Shown piece after piece: positions 5,595-13,135 of a DNA stretch of 25,951 nt (position 1 is the stretch's first letter; each line of letters starts with the position of its first letter). The DNA comes from Candidatus Cloacimonadota bacterium. GTDB taxonomy: Bacteria > Cloacimonadota > Cloacimonadia > Cloacimonadales > Cloacimonadaceae. The stretch covers positions 1-25,951 of the forward strand of contig JAQUJJ010000044.1 in assembly GCA_028681035.1 (NCBI GenBank), written 5' to 3'. The notes below the pieces were generated by a model. That model was given only the letters and a program-made list of their open reading frames with translations, made no database searches and had not been told where the DNA came from. The translations under genes were made by a program, and so were the position numbers.

Positions 5595-7469
5595 ATGAAA
5601 CATCTGCTCAGCGTACTTATCTTATGCTTCTTGGTGGCAAGCCTAAGGGCTGATCTTGCGCCCGATAGCCTAAAGACCTTCACTCTGCCAACAATCAGGG
5701 TGATCGTCGATAAACCATCGGAAGCCATCGGTTCGCTAACGCAGATACCAATAGAGCAAGGCAGCGGTTCTCTTACTTTGAAGGATGCCCTACAAAACAG
5801 TGTAGGGATTAGTGTGAGCATGGGCAGCAAAGACGAAAGCAACCTGCGTCTGCGCGGTTTCCGCAAGAACGAAATTAAGCTGATGATCGATGGACGTCCC
5901 ATTAATAGCGGCTACTTCGGCAACGTGGATATCAGCAAGCTTTCCACGCTCGACATCAAAGAAATTCAAGTTGTTAAGGGACCTAGCTCTCCTCTTTACG
6001 GAACAGGCAGCATGGGTGGTGTGTTAAATCTCATCACCCGTGAGCCTTCCTCTAAGCACTGGTTTACGCTTGGCAGCAGTATCAAACGCAATAACACGCA
6101 AGAACTGCAATTGAGCTCTTCCCACAGCTTTTCAACTTGGAACTATCGCGCAGGTGTAGCGGGATTGCGTAGCGATGGTTTTGTACTATCTCAAGACTTT
6201 CAGCCCACCCATTCCGAAAATGGAGGGGTGCGTAACCATAGCAAGAAAGAGCAATATAACCTTAGTGCCAGTGTTAACACAGAGCTTTTTACCTTCCATA
6301 AAATCGGCTTCGATATCTCTTATGCCGGCATGAAACACAAGGACATACCCTCATCTATCTATGAAAGTAGGTATCGACAATATCAGGATTGGGCACGCTA
6401 TAACGCAGGCATTACCGGCGAATTCCAGCTATCGGAGAACTCTATCCTTAGCTCTTTGATGAGCTACGATGGCGGTGGGGATACATATTTGGAGTATAAC
6501 GATGCTGCCCTTCAATACCTAAATATGGATTCTCGTATGGATAACCAAAGCTGGGCGTGGGCGCCACGTTTACGCACAACAGCCAAAGGGAAACTGGATT
6601 TAGGCTATCGCTACGAACTGCAAAGAAACAAACGCAAGGATACCGGCTCTTACAAAGATGGCAAAATAAACTTGGTGCAAAGCCACAACCTCTTTTCTCA
6701 GTATGAATGGCAGCTAAACAGTTCTCTGCGTCTTACCAGCGGCTTCGGAATTAGCTCCAGTTTCATTGAAATCCAAGACAAAAACCACCTCAATATAGAG
6801 CCATCTCTGGGCTTAGTTTTTGCACCTAATACCGGCAGCGTAAGCTCCATCGCCATAGGCAGAAACACGGCTCCACCTACCATGAGACAGCTATTTTCCT
6901 ACAGCAAGGGAAACCCAAATCTATTGCCACAAAGCTCCCTAAAACTGGAGCTAAACCACTTACAGCCTATGTTTTTGGATAAGGTAACTCTATCAGGCAG
7001 CCTATTCTATAATGATTGCAGGGATTTGATTGATTTGCAAGCAGGTACATATCACAACTACTATCGTTTAATCTCACAAGGGCTAGAACTGGGACTTATC
7101 GTAGCTCCGCTTAACTTTTATGAAGCTGAGGCAGATTATTCTTATCTGGAATACCAAAAAGAAAGTGACTACCGTTTAACAGAAACTCCCAAACACGCTA
7201 TAGAAATAACTCATCGTATCAAGCTACCCGCACATAGTCTATTAAAAATCAGTTCATCTTTTCGGGACAGCCGTTTGTCTCAGGACGATATAGGGATTTA
7301 TCACACCTTGGGTGGCTATTGGCGGCATGATATCCAATTTATTCTGCCATACCGCACTTTTACCTTTAACGCTGCTGCGGAAAACATCCTTGATGCCAAT
7401 TACCAAGGTGAATACGGTTTCCCTGAAGCGGGAAGAGACTTTTGTATAGGTGTGGAAGTCCGTTTATAG
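5595..7469 (+). CDS. TonB-dependent outer-membrane receptor
   Basis: The 624-aa product has a signal peptide (cleavage near residue 19), a possible TonB box at ~29-38 (FTLPTIRVIV) and a plug domain at ~55-150. The plug shows the family signatures LRLRGF, IKLMIDGRPI, IKEIQVVKGPSSPLYG and GGVLNLIT. The remaining ~470 residues are a beta-barrel of alternating aromatic and polar strands ending in GVEVRL. Its length is close to BtuB/vitamin-type receptors (about 600 aa) and well short of SusC-type receptors; it lacks the N-terminal carboxypeptidase-like domain of SusC. The substrate cannot be read from sequence. It lies 8 nt after the lipoprotein gene with no clear ribosome binding site of its own, which suggests coupling. 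No ExbBD/TonB or ABC transporter genes are in the window. Confidence 0.9.
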   Translation: MKHLLSVLILCFLVASLRADLAPDSLKTFTLPTIRVIVDKPSEAIGSLTQIPIEQGSGSLTLKDALQNSVGISVSMGSKDESNLRLRGFRKNEIKLMIDGRPINSGYFGNVDISKLSTLDIKEIQVVKGPSSPLYGTGSMGGVLNLITREPSSKHWFTLGSSIKRNNTQELQLSSSHSFSTWNYRAGVAGLRSDGFVLSQDFQPTHSENGGVRNHSKKEQYNLSASVNTELFTFHKIGFDISYAGMKHKDIPSSIYESRYRQYQDWARYNAGITGEFQLSENSILSSLMSYDGGGDTYLEYNDAALQYLNMDSRMDNQSWAWAPRLRTTAKGKLDLGYRYELQRNKRKDTGSYKDGKINLVQSHNLFSQYEWQLNSSLRLTSGFGISSSFIEIQDKNHLNIEPSLGLVFAPNTGSVSSIAIGRNTAPPTMRQLFSYSKGNPNLLPQSSLKLELNHLQPMFLDKVTLSGSLFYNDCRDLIDLQAGTYHNYYRLISQGLELGLIVAPLNFYEAEADYSYLEYQKESDYRLTETPKHAIEITHRIKLPAHSLLKISSSFRDSRLSQDDIGIYHTLGGYWRHDIQFILPYRTFTFNAAAENILDANYQGEYGFPEAGRDFCIGVEVRL

Positions 7470-7501
7470 CTAAGCCACGATGTTCCACAGCCAACTTATC
7501 T

Positions 7502-8587
7502 TTAAACTATTTCTATCTCCACGAACTGAGAGTGCATCAGTTTGGCTAATGCAAGATATTTCAAGTTAAAGCGTATCACATCACCTGTATCGTAGTTATT
7601 GCGGTTTTCACCTAAGTCATAAACAGTAAGGTCAGAGCTATTTCCCACAAGGTGAATGCTGGGGTCTTCTGGGATTAGGTAATCTGCATCAACATCCAAT
7701 ACCCCAAAATCTAACACTGCTTTACAGGTAGTGGAATTCTCTTCATTACTTGCAAGGTTATGGTCTGAACCTCCGACTGCAGAATCAACAATAATCCCAT
7801 CTGGTTGAGTTGCTTTGCGATACAGCTCCACAATGCTTGCTTCAAAAGTAAAAGCACTTGTGTGCAAGTTCAGCAGGGATTTGTTGTTTAGCGGTGTAGT
7901 CCCCAGAAACACTGCTTCCCCAATGCGGAAATGGTTCACACCACTCGGAATGGTATTCTTTTGCAGCAGAGGCAATGTAATAGAGCTGGCACCGGACACA
8001 AGCTCCAAGTCTTGTTTGAATTTAGCTTCGATAAGCTGTTTATACAGAACCAATTGAATAAGCTTGTCATAAGTTGGTCTAATTCCCATCATGCAGCCCA
8101 AGTTCGTCCCAAGCCCAATTACTTTAATGTTAGGAAGATTAAAAGCATTCTGGTAAAAGGGAATCAAACCTTCTCTCTGGATGCCCTCTCTAAGCTCACC
8201 CATCTCTATCATCACAATGATTTCGTGAATTTTGTCTTGCTTTTTGGCTGCTTCATTTAAGGCTTTTATAGCCAGCAATGAAGAGTTGAAAGAGACATCA
8301 GCATATCGGACAATGTTATCGGCGTTTTTGATGGAGGGAGGTTTTATAAACATGGTACGCAGTGTGGGGTCTATCTCCTTAATGGTTTTTAAGATACTCC
8401 ATTGAGATACAGCTATTGAATGAGGACGCTTTACGGCTGGGTGGGTGAGTATTTTCCTTAGCACCGTGGTGTTGTTACCCAACACCTTAACCACTAAAGA
8501 CCATTCTTTCCCGTTACTCTCCATGAAATCACTTAGAATATCAATGTTTTCTATTATTTTGTCGAATCGCAGTTTTAACCTTGCCAC
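7502..8587 (-). CDS. PLP-dependent amino-acid racemase, ornithine/alanine racemase family
   Basis: The 361-aa product matches the ornithine-racemase-type branch of the alanine racemase N-terminal fold. The PLP lysine is probably K34 in LVVKVLGNN. The family segment MIEMGELREGI is at 126-136, followed by a glycine-rich SGASS phosphate-binding region, then NHFRIGEAVFLG and a C-terminal GVLDVDADYLIP/LVGNSSD. Length agrees with the family (about 350-360 aa). Members interconvert L- and D-amino acids; ornithine racemase starts oxidative ornithine degradation in some anaerobes, but substrate specificity cannot be fixed here. The start is GTG, one base after the stop of the GNAT gene, with AGGGAAGG five bases upstream, so the two genes form an operon. 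It is convergent with the TonB-receptor gene, with 32 nt between. Confidence 0.85.
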   Translation of the reverse strand: MARLKLRFDKIIENIDILSDFMESNGKEWSLVVKVLGNNTTVLRKILTHPAVKRPHSIAVSQWSILKTIKEIDPTLRTMFIKPPSIKNADNIVRYADVSFNSSLLAIKALNEAAKKQDKIHEIIVMIEMGELREGIQREGLIPFYQNAFNLPNIKVIGLGTNLGCMMGIRPTYDKLIQLVLYKQLIEAKFKQDLELVSGASSITLPLLQKNTIPSGVNHFRIGEAVFLGTTPLNNKSLLNLHTSAFTFEASIVELYRKATQPDGIIVDSAVGGSDHNLASNEENSTTCKAVLDFGVLDVDADYLIPEDPSIHLVGNSSDLTVYDLGENRNNYDTGDVIRFNLKYLALAKLMHSQFVEIEIV

Positions 8588-8588
8588 A

Positions 8589-9035
8589 TTAGCCTTCCCT
8601 GCTCAAACGCATTTCCGCATATTTTGTGCTAAAGCCTAGCTTTTCATACAGATGAATAGCCGGGTTGTCGTATTCCACATGCAAAGCAATAGAGCCTTCG
8701 CAGTTTGCCAACGCACTATCAATTAGCTGCTTGCCTATGCCCTTGCCCCGTATTTTGGCATCCACCGCAATGTAAACTAAGATATTCGGTGGGATAAATT
8801 CCTGCATGCCAGTACTATTCATAATCAACGCACCCACAATCTTCTGTTCTTCTCTGGCTACCAATATAAAACCACCCTTACCAGGCTCTGTGGAAAGGGC
8901 ATAATCTATAGATTTTGATATGGCAGATGGGACATCTCTAAATTCGTCCAAATGAGTATGCAGAAAATCCACGACCTCTGCTTGATTAAAACCTTGGGAT
9001 TGGATATTTAAGTGGTTAGTAAACTCAATATTCAT
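8589..9035 (-). CDS. GNAT-family N-acetyltransferase
   Basis: The 148-aa product has the GNAT acetyl-CoA-binding motif A, R-G-K-G-I-G at 96-101, preceded by the strand NILVYIAVDAKI. It also has motif B, NPAIHLYEKLGF, at 124-135. Length is typical for a single-domain GNAT. AAGGAG lies eight bases before the ATG. It is first in an operon with the PLP racemase, which suggests an amino acid or a related amine as acetyl acceptor (inference only). The repeat-rich gap to 9643 lies upstream; no convincing promoter was found there for this strand. Confidence 0.85.
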   Translation of the reverse strand: MNIEFTNHLNIQSQGFNQAEVVDFLHTHLDEFRDVPSAISKSIDYALSTEPGKGGFILVAREEQKIVGALIMNSTGMQEFIPPNILVYIAVDAKIRGKGIGKQLIDSALANCEGSIALHVEYDNPAIHLYEKLGFSTKYAEMRLSREG

Positions 9036-9250
9036 GTGTTGTTCTCCTTTGTGTTTTATTTGATGTTGGCTTTTCCCTTTTGTAGTCCACGTTTAGAGTG
9101 ATTCTATTCTTTTTTATGCAATTTGCGCACACCAAGCCAATGATAACAATTTAAGCCAAATATGCCTAAAAGCAAATATTCTCTTTGTTTATGCTAATTC
9201 CACTGTCTCTAAACATGATGTTTTTTGCACCTGGTATCTAAATTCTTGCC

Positions 9251-9329
9251 TGCTTGAATTGCCCTATCATTGCCCACTCAATGCCCACAATAAGGGCAAT
9301 GGGTGGGCAATGATAGGACAATTCAAGCA
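9251..9329. repeat. Long hairpin repeat (family R2), copy 1
   Basis: Two 36-nt arms (9251-9286 and 9294-9329) match at 33 of 36 positions around a 7-nt loop. Each arm carries attgccc-like boxes at about 11-bp spacing. A 29-nt stretch of the left arm recurs with one mismatch at 25447-25475 inside an equally palindromic element. No U-tract follows, so it is not a standard intrinsic terminator. Confidence 0.8.
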
Positions 9330-9397
9330 AGTGCTGTCCTTTTATCGACAATTACAAAAACGGCTGTGAACCCTGCAATGTAACCGAAAATATTGAT

Positions 9398-9513
9398 GTC
9401 TCGCCTATATCGGAACAGCAGGCATTTTGCCTGTTTAGACAAGCGAGACGCTTGTTTTTCCAGTATAGGCGAGACGCTTGTTTTTCCAGTATAGGCGAGA
9501 CGCCTGTAGCTCC
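9398..9513. repeat. Tandem GCGAGACGC repeat (family R3)
   Basis: A 26-bp unit (gcgagacgcttgtttttcca then gtatag) is perfectly repeated at 9443-9468 and 9469-9494. A partial third copy at 9495-9513 starts gcgagacgcctgtagctcc. An inverted piece (gtctcgcctatat) lies at 9398-9410. Each copy contains the mini-hairpin gcg-aga-cgc. In the first copy it grows to acaagcg-aga-cgcttgt (9439-9455) followed by five T, so it might terminate plus-strand transcription. A further hairpin, caggca-ttt-tgcctg, sits at 9418-9432. Confidence 0.75.
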
Positions 9514-9573
9514 ATTACCTTAGCCCTGTAGCTCCTCTTAGTTGGCAAGACAAATTCTGAAGCAACAAAAAAC

Positions 9574-9601
9574 TTGACAAAAGCATGGTTGTTTTTAAGC
9601 T
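9574..9601 (+). promoter_or_regulatory. Predicted promoter for the seven-gene operon
   Basis: Perfect TTGACA (9574-9579), a 16-nt spacer and TAAGCT (9596-9601), the same arrangement as the promoter at 4555-4582. The leader to the GTG start would be about 35 nt. Confidence 0.45.
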
Positions 9602-9643
9602 AGAAGCTTAAATGAATGAATCATACCATCGCTGGTTAAAGGG

Positions 9644-10534
9644 GTGTATCCATTGCTGCTACAAAAATATTTTGAAACACGGCTTGAACTGATAGGAGAG
9701 GGTCTCACAACGGCTCTCAGTTTCGATAATGGCTATGCTAAAGAGCTGAAGGAAGCTATCTATAATTCTGTCATCCCTGGCGGAAAACGGTGGCGTCCCT
9801 TGCTGCTAATTTCAATGTTTGAAATGCTTACTGGCTTTAAGAAAAACCGCAAGCTGAATGATGCTGTTGCCGCTGCTGTGGCGATTGAACTGCTTCATAA
9901 TGCAGCCTTTATACATGATGATCTTCCCCTGATTATGAACCGTAAAACCAGACGAGGGCAACCAGCCTTGCATGTACAGTATAACAATGCAATCGCCATC
10001 CTTGCCTCGGACGCCCTTTATACACTTGCTTTTGAGATGCTGTGCGAGATAAAGGATGCGGAAAAAGCCTTGGAAGCCACCAGAATATTATCCAGCTATG
10101 CAAAGAGCTATGGTATTGTAGGAGGACAAGCTGTCGATCTGTCTAGCCGCCATAAGGTTATGAAAATAACTACTCTTCGCTATATTGACATGAAGAAGGT
10201 CGGCTCTTTATTACAGGCATCAGCAGACATCGCTTGCTGTCTGGCTGGTGCAGATGAAAACACCCGCCTAACGATGAATGCTTACGCTTTGAATCTTGGA
10301 ATTGCATACCAGATGATTGAAGATATTGAAGCCGATTATGCCCGAGGCAGTGATGGTTTGGATGATGAATATGTACCAGTTTCCAAGGCTAGCTATACTG
10401 GTTTATTAGGTTTTGATAAAGCTCGTAAGGCAGCCGAAAATCTTCTGGAAGAATCAAAAAGAATGGTAAAACCCTTCGCCAATAACTCAGTTTTGCTAGA
10501 GTTTGTGGGCATGATTAAGGAGAGGCTACCTTAA
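9644..10534 (+). CDS. Polyprenyl-synthetase-like protein with degenerate Asp-rich motifs
   Basis: The 296-aa product is full length for the trans-isoprenyl diphosphate synthase family. It keeps GGKRWRP (46-52), HDDLP (91-95), RRG (103-105), the AILASDALYTLAF helix and GGQAVDL. The two metal-binding motifs are eroded. The first, normally DDxxxxD, reads D-D-L-P-L-I-M (92-98), so the third Asp is lost. The second, normally DDxxD, reads E-D-I-E-A (226-230). The KTG segment is KVG (185-187). It may be a weak, altered or non-catalytic family member, such as a regulatory subunit. The start is uncertain: GTG at 9644 overlaps the AAAGGGG Shine-Dalgarno, whereas TTG at 9653 would sit eight bases after it. 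It is first in the operon. Confidence 0.8.
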   Translation: MYPLLLQKYFETRLELIGEGLTTALSFDNGYAKELKEAIYNSVIPGGKRWRPLLLISMFEMLTGFKKNRKLNDAVAAAVAIELLHNAAFIHDDLPLIMNRKTRRGQPALHVQYNNAIAILASDALYTLAFEMLCEIKDAEKALEATRILSSYAKSYGIVGGQAVDLSSRHKVMKITTLRYIDMKKVGSLLQASADIACCLAGADENTRLTMNAYALNLGIAYQMIEDIEADYARGSDGLDDEYVPVSKASYTGLLGFDKARKAAENLLEESKRMVKPFANNSVLLEFVGMIKERLP

Positions 10535-10540
10535 ACTATT

Positions 10541-11320
10541 ATGATAGACATACATACACATATCCTGCCCAACATTGATGATGGTGCTAAGGATACGCTT
10601 GATTCGTTAGCTCAGCTTGCTCAAATGGAAGCAGGAGGTGTTAAGCGCGCATATCTTACTTCACATTATTTTCGTGGACATTATCAATACGACCGCAGCG
10701 AATATGACTTGAAATTTGAAGAGCTAAAAGCCAAAGCCAAAGAAACAAACCTAAACATAGAATTGTATCCTGGCTTCGAGATATTCCTTCAATCTGATAT
10801 CCTAATCGACATCAAAAAGCATTCTCTTACTATGGGCAATAGCCCCTATCTTCTTATAGAAAGCGAACTTAATGGACTTCCCAACGACTTTTACAGCAAC
10901 ATCTACCCTTTGTTACGCGCAGGATACAAGCCCATCCTTGCTCATGCTGAACGTTATGTAAGCATAATGCGTAAGCCATCTATCGCAGAAAGCTTAACTC
11001 ATCGTAATTTGTATATTCAGACTAATGCGGGAAGCTTATTGGGTCATTATGGCGAAAAAGTTATGAAAACCGCATGGACTCTGGTAAACAATGGATGGAC
11101 ACATTTTATTGCTTCCGACGATCATGTACGTGGAGATTATGGAGCTTTTTTTGAGGCACAAACACTTATCGAAGAACGTATAGATAGCTATACCGCAGAA
11201 CTGCTTTGCAAGATAAATCCCGCATCAATTGCCAGCGGAGAGGCAATACCTTACCAATATGTTCATGTGCACCATCCTCGCCCCAAACGGCGAAATTGGT
11301 TTAAGAGGTTGTTTGCATAA
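10541..11320 (+). CDS. PHP-domain phosphotyrosine phosphatase, CpsB/YwqE-like
   Basis: The 259-aa product has the metal-binding PHP fold typical of the CpsB/CapC/YwqE family. The N-terminus is MIDIHTHILPNIDDG (His5, His7). It is followed by YPGFEIF, LLIESELNGLP, ILAHAERY, QTNAGSLLGHYGEK and IASDDH, each a family signature with the expected His/Glu/Asp ligands. Family enzymes dephosphorylate tyrosine kinases that control capsule or exopolysaccharide export. No such kinase is in the window, so a different phosphoester substrate is possible. It starts 6 nt after the prenyl-synthase-like gene. Its last 8 nt overlap the next gene, and it ends in a basic tail. Confidence 0.85.
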   Translation: MIDIHTHILPNIDDGAKDTLDSLAQLAQMEAGGVKRAYLTSHYFRGHYQYDRSEYDLKFEELKAKAKETNLNIELYPGFEIFLQSDILIDIKKHSLTMGNSPYLLIESELNGLPNDFYSNIYPLLRAGYKPILAHAERYVSIMRKPSIAESLTHRNLYIQTNAGSLLGHYGEKVMKTAWTLVNNGWTHFIASDDHVRGDYGAFFEAQTLIEERIDSYTAELLCKINPASIASGEAIPYQYVHVHHPRPKRRNWFKRLFA

Positions 11321-12296
11321 GCTGCTGATTACTGGTATAACAGGATTTGTTGGCTCGAACGTGCTTCGTAGGATGTTGGAGCTGTTCCCTGACCTAAAGA
11401 TTACGGCATTGGTAAGACCACATACCGTAAAAACACGAATGCAGGAATTTACTCCATATATTAGAATTGTTGAGATTGATTTAGGCGACACTCCCAACTT
11501 GAAAGAGTTTCTGTTTACAAATGATTTTGATACTGTTCTGCACATTGGAGCTATAAGAGGTGGAAGGAAGTTTTCAAAACAAGATTACTTGAGAAGTAAT
11601 GTGTATTCAACCGAGCAAATGGTGGAATACTGCATGGCGAAGAACGCCCGTTTAATCTTTTGCTCTTCTGTTGGCGTGTTTGGAGCCATCCCGGTAGAAC
11701 TACCCGCAAACAACCAGACAGAAAAGAACCCCGATAACTACTACCACTACACGAAGATTGAAGCAGAGAAGATTATCAACAAGAACATTTTATACGGATT
11801 ACAAGCTGCTATTATCAGACCCAGCATTACCTATGGAAAAGGCGATAAAGGATTCCCATTTCAACTAGTAAAGATGGTGCATCGCAGATACTTCCCCTTG
11901 ATAAGCAAGAGAATATGGATTCATCTATGCCACATAGATGCTTTAGTGCGTGCTTTTGTATGGGTACTGGATAATCCTTGGAAAACAGGATTGACGCTAA
12001 ACGTTGCTGATCGTGAGCCGGTTCAAATGCATGCACTGGTAGATTTTATTTCACGGCAGGTACATGGCTCTAACTATCCTATACCTCTGAAGTTTGACCG
12101 CCTTTTCTTCTTCGTAGGCGAAAGAATCGCCAGATTACTAAAAAATGAACTGTGGATTGCCCGTTTCGAGCTAATCTCAAAGAGCTGGTTTTACGATGTG
12201 CACCTATATTATGATATAATGGAAACAGAGAAACTTAGTCCCCATTTCACCATTCCCGAGTTTAAAATAACCATAGAGGACTATCAGGGCAAGTAA
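11313..12296 (+). CDS. NAD(P)-dependent sugar epimerase/dehydratase (extended SDR)
   Basis: I place the start at TTG 11313 (327 aa), because AAGAGG lies four bases upstream and the nucleotide-binding strand KLLITGITGFVGS then begins at residue 3, as usual. An earlier TTG at 11229 would add 28 unrelated residues lying inside the previous gene. Rossmann motif GxxGxxG is at 8-14, HIGAIRG follows strand 4, CSSVGVFG supplies the catalytic Ser, and YHYTK (Y144, K148) is the YxxxK pair. The IIRPSITYGKGDKG segment is typical of extended SDRs acting on nucleotide sugars or isoprenoid/steroid-like substrates. Both termini overlap neighbouring genes (8 nt and 1 nt). Confidence 0.85.
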   Translation: MHKLLITGITGFVGSNVLRRMLELFPDLKITALVRPHTVKTRMQEFTPYIRIVEIDLGDTPNLKEFLFTNDFDTVLHIGAIRGGRKFSKQDYLRSNVYSTEQMVEYCMAKNARLIFCSSVGVFGAIPVELPANNQTEKNPDNYYHYTKIEAEKIINKNILYGLQAAIIRPSITYGKGDKGFPFQLVKMVHRRYFPLISKRIWIHLCHIDALVRAFVWVLDNPWKTGLTLNVADREPVQMHALVDFISRQVHGSNYPIPLKFDRLFFFVGERIARLLKNELWIARFELISKSWFYDVHLYYDIMETEKLSPHFTIPEFKITIEDYQGK

Positions 12297-13129
12297 TGGC
12301 AATACCGATAATTAACGATTGGGAAAAATACTTTGAACACCCGCATGAAGGCTTGGGTTCATCATATGAACGCATTATCCTTAATGGCATGCTGCTAAAA
12401 TATGTGCAGGAGTATGAAATAAGCTCTATCCTAGAAACACCATCCTTTGGATTCACGGGGCTTAGTGGTATTAATACTATGGCTCTCGCTTTAAAGGGTT
12501 GTGAGATTAGCATGGAAGATCACGACCCTAAACGTATTGACATGATTGCAAACCTTTGGCAAAGCTTGAACCTTCCTCTTAAAACTAAGTACAATCAGGA
12601 TTACACCCTCCTTGATTATCCCGATAACAGCTTTGATATGGGCTTTAACTTTTCTGCCCTGTGGTTTACAAAGGACATTGCGTCTTTTCTTAACGAGCTA
12701 GGAAGAGTATGCACTAAACTGATCATCATCTGCGTTCCCAATCGCCAAGGTATCGGTTATCGTATGCAGATAAAGGACTATAAACCAGAGCTTTATCCCG
12801 ATTTACACCCTAAGCATATAGACCCCTCAAGTATTGCCTATCTTATGGGCAAAAACAGGTGGAAGCTGATAGATAAACAGTACATAGATTGCCCACCCTG
12901 GCCTGATATTGGCATGAATAAAGAGCTGTTCTTCAAGAGGATAACAGGCTCTAAAGTAATCCCACCAGAGATACCAAACGAGCATGTAGTAAGCATTTTA
13001 CCTTACTATCAGGGAACAGACCCCAGCTTTGCAAGCAACATGCTACGCTATTCCTTGCTGGAGCGATATGCCCCCAATTGCTTTAAGCAATTCTGGGCGC
13101 ACCACCAATATCTTGCTTTCTCTAAGTGA
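12296..13129 (+). CDS. Class I methyltransferase-like protein
   Basis: The 277-aa product begins inside the stop of the SDR gene (TAATG), implying translational coupling. Its layout follows a class I SAM-dependent methyltransferase: strand SILETPSFGFTGLSG (44-58) in place of motif I, an acidic strand end ISMEDHDP (71-78) as motif II, LLDYPDNSFDMGFNFSALWF (105-124) as motif IV, and IIICVPN as the next strand. The glycine motif is unusual (E-T-P-S-F-G-F-T-G rather than D-x-G-x-G-x-G), so SAM binding is plausible but not assured. The C-terminal 120 residues are unassigned. The substrate is unknown; the context suggests a lipid or glycan precursor. Confidence 0.65.
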   Translation: MAIPIINDWEKYFEHPHEGLGSSYERIILNGMLLKYVQEYEISSILETPSFGFTGLSGINTMALALKGCEISMEDHDPKRIDMIANLWQSLNLPLKTKYNQDYTLLDYPDNSFDMGFNFSALWFTKDIASFLNELGRVCTKLIIICVPNRQGIGYRMQIKDYKPELYPDLHPKHIDPSSIAYLMGKNRWKLIDKQYIDCPPWPDIGMNKELFFKRITGSKVIPPEIPNEHVVSILPYYQGTDPSFASNMLRYSLLERYAPNCFKQFWAHHQYLAFSK

Positions 13130-13135
13130 GCTTTC

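Larger units (their letters stand above)
9036..9643. other. Repeat-bearing intergenic region between divergent operons
   Basis: No plausible coding frame is seen. Besides the hairpin repeat (9251-9329), the tandem GCGAGACGC element (9398-9513) and a promoter (9574-9601), the A/T-rich stretch 9060-9250 shows nothing I can identify. Confidence 0.6.

Noticed and set aside
9251..9329. Intrinsic terminator for the GNAT/racemase or prenyl-synthase operon
   Set aside because: It sits upstream of both divergent operons and has no U-tract on either strand.
9443..9513. Short CRISPR-like array
   Set aside because: The units are contiguous with no spacers, only two and a half copies exist, and no cas genes are near.
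11229..11312. N-terminal extension of the SDR gene to TTG 11229
   Set aside because: It would overlap the phosphatase gene by 92 nt and place unrelated residues before the Rossmann strand.
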